From assembly GCF_000015725.1 (NCBI RefSeq), contig NC_008825.1:434001-498000 (forward strand): DNA of 64,000 nt, read 5' to 3'. Below the pieces are notes generated by a model. The model was not told the origin of the DNA and ran no database searches. It saw nothing but the letters and a program-made list of their open reading frames with translations. The translations under genes were made by a program, and so were the position numbers. This document shows, piece after piece, positions 25,121 through 33,833 of the stretch (position 1 is its first letter; each line of letters begins with the position of its first letter). This stretch comes from Methylibium petroleiphilum PM1 (GTDB lineage Bacteria; Pseudomonadota; Gammaproteobacteria; Burkholderiales; Burkholderiaceae_C).

Positions 25121-25261
25121 CTCGCGCATGACACGCCGGCGCGCGCGGCGCGCGGTGTCGCGCCGACCCCGCAGATCGACCCCCGGCCCGCTGCCGCTAG
25201 CGTTGCTCCGCTTGAGGCGGCGGGCCGCCGTGCTCTATGCTCCGTGTCAAGGAGTTTGTGC

Positions 25262-25819
25262 ATGGACGTGCTGCAGCTCGACGTGTCGGGCCGACCTCAG
25301 GCTTGGATCACCGCCCGCGAGGCGGCGGTTCTCTACGCCAGCGATGGCGTCGCGTGGACGCTGGGCGACGCCTGCGTGGTGCTGCGTGGCGGCATCCAGC
25401 GCCGCACCGGCCTGCAGTCGCGCATCGAGGTGCACTCCATCATCGCCGTGCGCGGCAGCGTGCCCAGCCGCGCCTGGCGGCAGACGCCGGCGCTGTCGAA
25501 CCCCAAGCTGTTCGTGCGCGACCGCTACATCTGCGCCTACTGCGGAGGCCAGTTCCATGCCGACGACCTGACCCGCGAGCACATCCAGCCCACCTCGCGC
25601 GGCGGGCTCGACAGCTGGATGAACTGCATCACCGCCTGCCGCAGCTGCAACGGTCACAAGGCCAACCGCACGCCGGAAGAGGCGCGCATGAGCCTGCTCT
25701 ACCTCCCCTACGTGCCGAGCCTGCACGAGGACATGATCCTGCGCGGCCGCCGCATCCTGGTCGACCAGATGGAGTTCCTGCTGGCCAGCGTGCCGCGCTC
25801 CAGCCGCCTGCATGGTTGA
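25262..25819 (+). CDS. HNH endonuclease family protein
   Basis: A 185-aa protein with a C-terminal HNH domain (about residues 85-140). Zinc knuckles are Cys91/Cys94 (CAYC) and Cys126/Cys129 (CRSC), and the catalytic-type His107 is in REHIQPTSRGG. The start ATG at 25262 follows AAGGAG (25249-25254) with 7-nt spacing and is preferred over an in-frame GTG at 25244. Stand-alone chromosomal HNH proteins of this length are conserved in betaproteobacteria and are not part of a visible phage or restriction cluster here. The target is unknown. Confidence 0.85.
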   Translation: MDVLQLDVSGRPQAWITAREAAVLYASDGVAWTLGDACVVLRGGIQRRTGLQSRIEVHSIIAVRGSVPSRAWRQTPALSNPKLFVRDRYICAYCGGQFHADDLTREHIQPTSRGGLDSWMNCITACRSCNGHKANRTPEEARMSLLYLPYVPSLHEDMILRGRRILVDQMEFLLASVPRSSRLHG

Positions 25820-25962
25820 GGTCGGGGTGAAATAATTCCGCCCGGGCGCCGCGCGCGGCTGAACCGCGGACGCGCGCCTCGACTCCAACCGCTCCGTGGC
25901 GTCAACGCCCCCGAGGGCGGCCTCGTTGTGCCGTGATCGCCCAGTGCGTGAAGGAAGCTCAC

Positions 25963-26448
25963 ATGAAGAACCTGTTGATCGCCGGCGTCGTGCTGGCCCT
26001 GGCCGCCTGCTCCACCACCAGTCCCGATGTGGTCCAGCGCGGCGACGCGCAGCGGCTGTCGACCGTGCAGGACGCGGTCGTCGTCAACGTGCGCGAGGTC
26101 ACGGTCGACGGCAGCCAGTCGGGCATCGGCGGTGTGGCCGGCGGCGTGGCGGGTGGCGTGGCCGGCAGTTCGGTCGGCGGCCGCCGTGAAGCCGTGGTGG
26201 TGGGCGTTCTGGGCGCGGTGGCGGGCGCGGTGGTCGGCAATGCCACCGAGCGGCTCGCGACGCGCGAGCAGGCGCTGGAGATCATGGTGCAGCTGCGCAA
26301 TGGCGAGCGGCGTGCCATCGTCCAGGCGCAGGGCAAGGAAAGCTTCCAGCCCGGCGACCAGGTGGTGCTGATCTCGACCGGCGGCACCACGCGCGTCGCG
26401 CGCGCGCAGTCGGTGCAGCCGCCGCCGGCACCGCAACCGCGCAGCTGA
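25963..26448 (+). CDS. Glycine-zipper 2TM lipoprotein (SlyB/Pcp-like)
   Basis: A 161-aa outer-membrane lipoprotein. The signal peptide ends in LALAAC (lipobox). The middle region has repeated Gly-zipper motifs (GIGGVAGGVAGGVAGSSVGG and GVLGAVAGAVVGNATE) that form a hairpin in the membrane. The C-terminal portion is a small beta domain. The ATG at 25963 follows AAGGAA with 6-nt spacing; the upstream GTG would spoil the signal. SlyB-type proteins help outer-membrane stability. It converges on the SulP gene with a 15-bp gap. Confidence 0.85.
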   Translation: MKNLLIAGVVLALAACSTTSPDVVQRGDAQRLSTVQDAVVVNVREVTVDGSQSGIGGVAGGVAGGVAGSSVGGRREAVVVGVLGAVAGAVVGNATERLATREQALEIMVQLRNGERRAIVQAQGKESFQPGDQVVLISTGGTTRVARAQSVQPPPAPQPRS

Positions 26449-26463
26449 TCGGGCCGCGGCGGT

Positions 26464-28269
26464 TCAGATCTCCGGCGCCGGCGGCGCGCCGGGCTGGCGG
26501 GCGCACTCGCCGAAGATCCTGACCTTGCAGCCGACGCAGATCGCCGGGTCGAGGCGCGGCACGATCCGTGCGATTGCACTGTGCTTGTCGGAAAACACAT
26601 GGTCCCGACCGAGCGCGTCGAGGAAGCCCGAGCGTTCCCACAGCTCCAGCACCGGCGGGCGCGGGCGGTGGAAATAGAGGTCGCCGCCGTCGGCCCGGCG
26701 GGCGCGCAGCTCCTCGTCCCAGACCTGGGCCCCGGCCGGGTCGATGAAGTTCATGCTCTTGCTCATGACCAGCAGGTGGCGCGGCGCGGCGGGCGCCGCG
26801 CGCAGGTGGTGCAGGGTGTCCGACACGTGCTGGGCGGCGCCGAAGTAGACCGCCCCCTCCATGCGCAGCAGCTTGAGCTGCGGGCACTCCGGCAGCGCCT
26901 CGGTCTGGCCGTCGAGCACGACGAAGGGGCGGTCCGGCGCCACGGAATCGAACCCCATCGTGCGCATGGCCGGCCGCGCCGTGCGTTGCAGGTAGCTGCT
27001 CAGCGACAGGATGCTGCCGAGCAGTATCGCGATCTCGAGCCTGAGGCTCACGGTGGCCACCGCGGTGGCCGCAGCGATCGCGAAGTCGCTGCGTTCTAGC
27101 CGCATCAGGCGCCGCCAGCCGGGCAGGTCGAGCAGGTTCCAGGCGACCGGCAGCAGCACCGCGGCGATCGCCGCGTTCGGGATCAGCGCCAGCAGCGGGG
27201 CGCTCACCAGCACCAGCAACAGCAGCAGCCCGGCCGAGAACACCGAAGCCAGTGGCGTGCGCGCACCGGCCTCGAGGTTGGGGATCGAACGGTTCAGCGA
27301 TCCGCAGGAGACATAGGCGGAGGTCAGGCCTCCCACCACGTTGGACAGGCCCTGGCCGAGGAACTCGCGGTTGGCGTCGATGCGCTGGCCCGAGCGGGCG
27401 GCCACGGCCTTGGCGATCGAGATCGACTGGGCGAGCGCCACCAGCGTCAGGGCGAAGGCGATGCTGACCAGGTCGCGCAGCCGCGAGATGTCGATGTCGG
27501 GCCAGTGCCAGCGGGGCCAGGGCAGCGGCACCTCACCGATCTGCTCGACGTGCCAGAACGTGCCGTCCTCATGGCCGGCGTTCAGCAGCACCGCGACCAG
27601 CGTGCCGGCCGCCAGCCCCAGCAGAAGCGCGGGCCAGCGCCGCTGCCAGTGCCGCACGGCGAGCGTGACCGCGAGGGCCACCACGCCGACGACCAGCGAA
27701 CCGAGGTGCACCACCTCGAGCGGCCGCTGCCAGAGGGCCTCGAGCATCGGCCTCAACCCGGTGCCGGAACTCATGCCCAGCAGGTCGGGCAGGGCATGCA
27801 GCGCAATCAGCACCGAGGCGCCGGCGGTGAAGCCGAGCAAGGCCGCCGGCGAGATGAAGTTGGCGATGCTGCCCAGGCGCAGCGCGCCGATCAGGGTCTG
27901 CATCACGCCGACCAGCAGCGTGACGGTCAGCGCGAGCTCGATGTAGTCGGGGCTGCGCACCCAGGCGAGCGGCGTGAGCATGGCCGCCAGCGCCAGCGAG
28001 TTCGCGTTCGTCGGCCCCGACATCACGTGAAGGCTGGAGCCGAACAGCGCCGCGACGATGCACGGCAGGATGGCGGTGGCCAGGCCGTACTGCGGCGGCA
28101 GGCCGGCGAGCGAGGCGAAGGCGATGCCCTGAGGCAGTACCAGCACGGCGCCCAGCAGGCCGGCCAGCAGGTCGGCGCGCAGCGTCTCGCGCGACACGAG
28201 CCTGACCCACGGACCGAAGCAGCGTTGTAGCCAGGGCGGGCCGGCAGCCGGCGCAGCGGGTGAGGACAT
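26464..28269 (-). CDS. SulP family inorganic anion transporter with STAS domain
   Basis: A 601-aa inner-membrane transporter. The N-terminal SLC26/SulP region has about 10-12 helices (LAGLLGAVLVLPQGIAFASL; SGPTNANSLALAAML). A C-terminal STAS domain covers about residues 430-560. It moves sulfate, bicarbonate or another anion by proton or sodium symport; the sequence does not decide which. The C-terminal end adds a Cys-containing tail (DPAICVGCKVRIFGECARQPG), unusual for the family and possibly metal- or redox-binding. It is divergent from the ParA-like gene. Confidence 0.9.
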   Translation of the reverse strand: MSSPAAPAAGPPWLQRCFGPWVRLVSRETLRADLLAGLLGAVLVLPQGIAFASLAGLPPQYGLATAILPCIVAALFGSSLHVMSGPTNANSLALAAMLTPLAWVRSPDYIELALTVTLLVGVMQTLIGALRLGSIANFISPAALLGFTAGASVLIALHALPDLLGMSSGTGLRPMLEALWQRPLEVVHLGSLVVGVVALAVTLAVRHWQRRWPALLLGLAAGTLVAVLLNAGHEDGTFWHVEQIGEVPLPWPRWHWPDIDISRLRDLVSIAFALTLVALAQSISIAKAVAARSGQRIDANREFLGQGLSNVVGGLTSAYVSCGSLNRSIPNLEAGARTPLASVFSAGLLLLLVLVSAPLLALIPNAAIAAVLLPVAWNLLDLPGWRRLMRLERSDFAIAAATAVATVSLRLEIAILLGSILSLSSYLQRTARPAMRTMGFDSVAPDRPFVVLDGQTEALPECPQLKLLRMEGAVYFGAAQHVSDTLHHLRAAPAAPRHLLVMSKSMNFIDPAGAQVWDEELRARRADGGDLYFHRPRPPVLELWERSGFLDALGRDHVFSDKHSAIARIVPRLDPAICVGCKVRIFGECARQPGAPPAPEI

Positions 28270-28457
28270 GCCGAATGATAGAAGCCGTTCCGGCCCCGCC
28301 GAGGGGCCGTGTCGCGGAGCAGAACGCGATGCGATATCGCGCGGCCCACCGTGTGGCCCAACTCGCTGCGTTGCACAATGTCCCGCACCGGGCGACGAAT
28401 TCGACCTGGCATCCCGCCGGCCGACGTTCCGCCTTTCGCCATGGAGAGCTGAGCAGC

Positions 28458-29186
28458 ATGACGCAGATTCCCACGCTCGAGACCGCGACCACGTCGAGGA
28501 TCCACATGATCGGCGGCGAGAAGGGCGGTGTCGGCAAATCGCTCGTGTCGCGTCTGCTGGCGCAGTACCTCATCGACCACGAGGTCCCGTTCACCGGCTT
28601 CGATACCGACCGTTCGCACGGCTCGCTGATGCGCTTCTATGCAGGCTACGCCTCGCCGGTGCTGGCCGATCGCTACGAGGCGCTGGATGCGATCGTCGAG
28701 GCGGCCATCGAGGCCCCGGGCCGCCGTGTGCTGGTCGACCTGGCAGCGCAGACCCATGATCCTCTGGTGAAGTGGATGGATGAGTCGGGCGTGCTGGACC
28801 TGGCCGACATGTCCGGTGTCGCCATCCACTACTGGCACGTGATGGACTCCGGCAAGGACTCGGTCGATCTGCTCAAGCGCCTGCTCGACCGCTTCGGCCG
28901 GCGCCTGCGCTACGTGCTGGTGCGCAACCAGCTCCGCGGCGACGACTTCAGCCAGCTCGAGAAGTCGGGCGAACAGGATCGCGCGCTGGCACTGGGCGCT
29001 CGTGTGATCACGCTCAAGCGCCTGCACGACTCGGTGGTGCAGAAGATCGACGCCAGCAACAGCAGCTTCTGGGCCGCGCGCAACTCGCCCGGCAGCGAAG
29101 GCCCGAGCCTGGGTCTGATGGAGCGCCAGCGTCTCAAGCTCTGGCTGAACCACGCCTTCAGCGAGATCGAGACGGCGGGGGTCTGA
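28458..29186 (+). CDS. Orphan ParA/MinD-like P-loop ATPase
   Basis: A 242-aa protein with a deviant Walker A motif, GGEKGGVGKS at residues 19-28. This is the KGGxGKS signature of ParA/MinD/SIMIBI ATPases. FDTDRSHGSL provides the switch I region and VLVDLAAQTHD the Walker B-like strand. No parB, minC or partner gene is next to it. The start at 28458 follows a GGAGAG site. It lies just upstream of groES in the same direction, but the groES promoter and CIRCE element separate them. Similar chromosomal proteins are sometimes labelled mobilization proteins without evidence. Confidence 0.75.
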   Translation: MTQIPTLETATTSRIHMIGGEKGGVGKSLVSRLLAQYLIDHEVPFTGFDTDRSHGSLMRFYAGYASPVLADRYEALDAIVEAAIEAPGRRVLVDLAAQTHDPLVKWMDESGVLDLADMSGVAIHYWHVMDSGKDSVDLLKRLLDRFGRRLRYVLVRNQLRGDDFSQLEKSGEQDRALALGARVITLKRLHDSVVQKIDASNSSFWAARNSPGSEGPSLGLMERQRLKLWLNHAFSEIETAGV

Positions 29187-29239
29187 CCGCGGCGGCCCGC
29201 CGCAAGTCGGGCCTTCGTCACGCTCCGGGCGCGGCGCTA

Positions 29240-29267
29240 TTGAAACGCCGTGAGCGACCCCTATAAT
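29240..29267 (+). promoter_or_regulatory. sigma70 promoter of groESL
   Basis: TTGAAA at 29240-29245 and a perfect TATAAT at 29262-29267, with a 16-bp spacer. Transcription would start near 29274, exactly where the CIRCE element begins. Confidence 0.88.
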
Positions 29268-29273
29268 CTGTCG

Positions 29274-29300
29274 CTAGCACTCGCGCAGACTGAGTGCTAA
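29274..29300. promoter_or_regulatory. CIRCE element (HrcA operator)
   Basis: CTAGCACTC-N9-GAGTGCTAA matches the CIRCE consensus TTAGCACTC-N9-GAGTGCTAA at 17 of 18 positions. It starts at the predicted transcription start, so HrcA bound here would block groESL transcription until heat shock titrates GroEL away from HrcA. Confidence 0.95.
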
Positions 29301-29402
29301 CAAGCCGGAGACGGCATCATCGTCTCTGGCTGCGCAATTGTGAGCTTGCGCTAACTGCGCGAAACAAGTCCGTAGATATTCGATACCCATCAAGGAGATG
29401 CG

Positions 29403-29693
29403 ATGAAACTTCGTCCTTTGCACGATCGCGTGATCGTCAAGCGCCTCGAACAGGAAACCAAGACCGCTTCGGGCATCGTGATCCCCGACAACGCCGCCGA
29501 GAAGCCCGACCAGGGTGAAGTGCTGGCCGTGGGTCCGGGCAAGCGCAACGACAAGGGCGACTTCATCGCCCTGAACTGCAAGGTCGGCGATCGCGTGCTG
29601 TTCGGCAAGTACAGCGGCCAGACCGTCAAGGTCGACGGTGACGAACTGCTGGTGATGCGCGAGGAAGACCTCTTCGCCGTGGTTGAAAAGTAA
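29403..29693 (+). CDS. groES: Co-chaperonin GroES
   Basis: A 96-aa GroES of standard length. It begins [18 protein letters not shown], has the mobile loop [19 protein letters not shown] that contacts GroEL, and ends LFAVVEK. It caps the GroEL chamber in the cytosol. The start follows CAAGGAGATG. The leader from the CIRCE-controlled promoter is about 130 nt. It forms a bicistronic unit with groEL, which follows after 123 bp carrying a hairpin. Confidence 0.98.
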   Translation: MKLRPLHDRVIVKRLEQETKTASGIVIPDNAAEKPDQGEVLAVGPGKRNDKGDFIALNCKVGDRVLFGKYSGQTVKVDGDELLVMREEDLFAVVEK

Positions 29694-29722
29694 ATCGCGT
29701 GCGATTTGCTTTCGTCGCAGGC

Positions 29723-29743
29723 TGACTTCGCGCAGCGAAGTCA
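29723..29743 (+). other. Hairpin between groES and groEL
   Basis: TGACTTCGC (29723-29731) and GCGAAGTCA (29735-29743) form a perfect 9-bp stem with a GCA loop in the groES-groEL spacer. It has no T-run, so it is not a terminator. It may be an RNA-processing or stability element. Confidence 0.6.
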
Positions 29744-29765
29744 AGGCCCCAAGGGTCGGCCGTAG

Positions 29766-31463
<1,698 letters not shown>

Positions 31464-31470
31464 TGTCCCG

Positions 31471-31492
31471 CCGGCCTCCCACGGGAGGCCGG
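31471..31492. other. GC-rich hairpin just after groEL
   Basis: CCGGCCTCCC (31471-31480) pairs with GGGAGGCCGG (31483-31492), giving at least a 9-bp stem with a tight loop. It has no T-run and lies upstream of the real terminator, so it may protect the 3' end of the groESL mRNA. Confidence 0.45.
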
Positions 31493-31525
31493 CCGCCTGG
31501 GCTCTGCCCAGAACCGCGTCAGCAA

Positions 31526-31550
31526 GGGCCGCAGAAATGCGGCCCTTTTT
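31526..31550 (+). terminator. Rho-independent terminator after groEL
   Basis: GGGCCGCA (31526-31533), a GAAA tetraloop, TGCGGCCC (31538-31545) and TTTTT (31546-31550). This is a textbook terminator that closes the groESL unit before the DUF1631 gene. Confidence 0.95.
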
Positions 31551-31589
31551 CATGCGCGTTCGGCGAACGCTCCCGGGATAATCGGGCGC

Positions 31590-33773
31590 ATGGATGTCTC
31601 GCCGCTGCTGCAGCGCTACCTCGACAGCTGTCTCGCGGAGGTGCCGCGCTGGATGAGCCGGGTCGCGAACGAGGCCCTGCAGGCGCTGCACGCACCGACC
31701 ACCCGCAGCGCGCTGCGCGAACTGCCGGCGCGCCCGCGCGACGACGCCGAGCTGGCCCTGCGTCACAACCATCCGCTGTGGGCGCGTCGCGTCGGTGAGT
31801 TGCTGGGTTCGCGCTGGCGCAGCGAGATCGAGGCCGGCGCGCCCGACGCGGGCGCGACGCTGTCGCCGCGTCCGGCCTGGTCGGCCGAAGCGCTGACGCT
31901 GGTCGACGAAGCCGAGGCCGAAGAGAACATCGAGCTGCTGCGCGCGGTGCAGCTGGTCGACCACGCCGCCGAGCACGAGCTGCACGAGCTGCAGTCGCGC
32001 ACAGCGACGCTGCGCGGCCAGGACGCGGTGCGCGCGACCTCCAACCTGCTGCGGCCCGAGCTGCTGGTGCGGGCGGTGTGGGACGCCAGCGAGGTGCTGG
32101 GCCTCGGCGCACCGGCCCGCAAGGCACTGATGCGCGCCAGCGGCGAGCCGCTGGCACAGGCGCTGAAGCAGGTCGCGATCGACGCCGGCCGGCGCCTGGC
32201 CGACTGGGGGGTCGGCCAGGCGGCCTGGAAGGCCAGCTCCACGCCGGCGGCACGGCGGGTCGCGCCGCCGAATTCCGGCTACGACCTGACGCGTCCCGGC
32301 GCACTCGACAGCCTGCGCAGCCGCCTCAGCACGCGCTACGCGAACATCGACGGTGCCACGCGCGCCGGTCCGATGGACGAGGCCGATTCGCTGCAGCAGC
32401 TCGACCGCAATCTGGTGCATGTGCTGGCGCGGCGACCGCTGGGGATCCAGGGCGCCGACCGCCTGATGGCCCGGCTGCCCTTCCTCGAGGCGGCCGGCCG
32501 CCACGACGACGACCGCGAGATCATGCTGCTGGTGGCCCACCTGAGCGGCGCCGTGCTCGACGACGCGCTGCTGCCGCTGCCGGTGCGTTCCACGCTGGCC
32601 AGCTTGCAGGCACCGTTGCTGCGCGTGGCGCTGCGCGAGCCCCGGGTGCTGGAGGATCACTCGCACCCGATCTGGCAGATGATGATTCGGCTCGCGTCGC
32701 ACACGGCCGGCTTCCAGGACGACGATGATCCCCGGCTGTGCGCGTTGCTGCTCGACGTCGAGGTGCTGTTCACGCGCCTGCAGGCGGCCACGCCGGCGAT
32801 CGCGGTGCACGCGCAGGCGCTGACCGCGCTCGATTCGCTGCTGGTCGGCGAGCTCGACGCCGAGCGGCGTGAGGCCGCTGCGCCGATCGCCAAGCTGCAG
32901 GCGGCCGCGCGGCGCGTCACGATGGTCGAGGCGCTGCGCCGGCAGGTGCGACTCGAACTGCAGGACGCGACCTCGCCGTGGCGCATCGAGGGCAGTACGC
33001 CGGCCCGCCCGGCCGCGGCGGTGGTGCTGGACGAGACGCTGCAGCACTTCCTCACCGGGCCGTGGCCCGAGGTGCTGGCGCATGCCCTGATCAACGACGG
33101 CGAGCAGGCCGACACGACGCGCGGTCTGCTGGCCGTGGTGCCGGATCTGCTCGCCAGCCTTGCGCCGCTGCGCAGCGAGGACGACCGTCGCCGCCTGGTG
33201 GCCGCGGTGCCGGGCCTGGTGCAGCGACTGCAGCAGGGCATGGCGCGCATCGCCACACCTCCCTCGCAACGCGATGCCGTGCTGGCCACCCTGATGGCAT
33301 GCCACACCGACCTGTTGCGGCCGATCGGGAGTGCGGCGGTGTCCCTCACGCCAGAGGAAATCGTGCGCCGGATGCGCGAGGAAGAACTGCCGGACGAGCC
33401 AGCGCCGCGCACGCCGGCCGGCGACTCGATGTTCGACATCGCGACGCTCGACACCGTGCCGGCGGCGCTGATGCCCGAGGCGCCGGTGGCGGGCGCGCGC
33501 GGCTGGCTGCAGCACCTGGCGGTCGGTACCTGGTGCCGGTTGGTCGCCCGCGGCGACTGGACCGTGGCGCGCGTGTTGTGGGTCGACGAGTCGCGCGAGC
33601 ACTGGCTGTTCAGCGACGCCGAACTCGGACTCACGCACGGCCTCACGCGGCGTGCGCTCGAGCGCCTGGCCGACGGCGGCCTGGCCGGGCCACTGGAGCA
33701 GCGCAACCTCATCGAGCGCGCCGTCGACGCCCTGATGGCGCCGCCGCGCGGCCGCGACACCACGTTGGGCTGA
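31590..33773 (+). CDS. DUF1631 family protein
   Basis: A 727-aa cytosolic DUF1631 protein with no signal or membrane helix. It is mainly helical and acidic. The conserved C-terminal block (about residues 625-715) reads VGTWCRLVARGDWTVARVLW, then WLFSDAELGLTHGLTRRALE. It looks like a small beta-barrel of PilZ-like type plus a helix, so a role as a nucleotide or c-di-GMP responsive protein is possible but not shown. It follows the groEL terminator, so it has its own promoter. The family is frequent in Burkholderiales and Pseudomonas without an agreed function. Confidence 0.85.
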   Translation: MDVSPLLQRYLDSCLAEVPRWMSRVANEALQALHAPTTRSALRELPARPRDDAELALRHNHPLWARRVGELLGSRWRSEIEAGAPDAGATLSPRPAWSAEALTLVDEAEAEENIELLRAVQLVDHAAEHELHELQSRTATLRGQDAVRATSNLLRPELLVRAVWDASEVLGLGAPARKALMRASGEPLAQALKQVAIDAGRRLADWGVGQAAWKASSTPAARRVAPPNSGYDLTRPGALDSLRSRLSTRYANIDGATRAGPMDEADSLQQLDRNLVHVLARRPLGIQGADRLMARLPFLEAAGRHDDDREIMLLVAHLSGAVLDDALLPLPVRSTLASLQAPLLRVALREPRVLEDHSHPIWQMMIRLASHTAGFQDDDDPRLCALLLDVEVLFTRLQAATPAIAVHAQALTALDSLLVGELDAERREAAAPIAKLQAAARRVTMVEALRRQVRLELQDATSPWRIEGSTPARPAAAVVLDETLQHFLTGPWPEVLAHALINDGEQADTTRGLLAVVPDLLASLAPLRSEDDRRRLVAAVPGLVQRLQQGMARIATPPSQRDAVLATLMACHTDLLRPIGSAAVSLTPEEIVRRMREEELPDEPAPRTPAGDSMFDIATLDTVPAALMPEAPVAGARGWLQHLAVGTWCRLVARGDWTVARVLWVDESREHWLFSDAELGLTHGLTRRALERLADGGLAGPLEQRNLIERAVDALMAPPRGRDTTLG

Positions 33774-33833
33774 GGCGCGGCGTCATCGCGCCACCGTCGC
33801 GGGGATCGTGCGAGAGCCCCGCACAATCCCGGC

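Noticed and set aside
24053..25129. An N-terminal extension of the protease up to 25129
   Set aside because: It is antisense to panE and would remove the signal peptide at 24052.
26130..26190. GGC-rich direct repeats that could be taken for a tandem repeat array
   Set aside because: They encode the Gly-zipper of the lipoprotein and are explained by coding.
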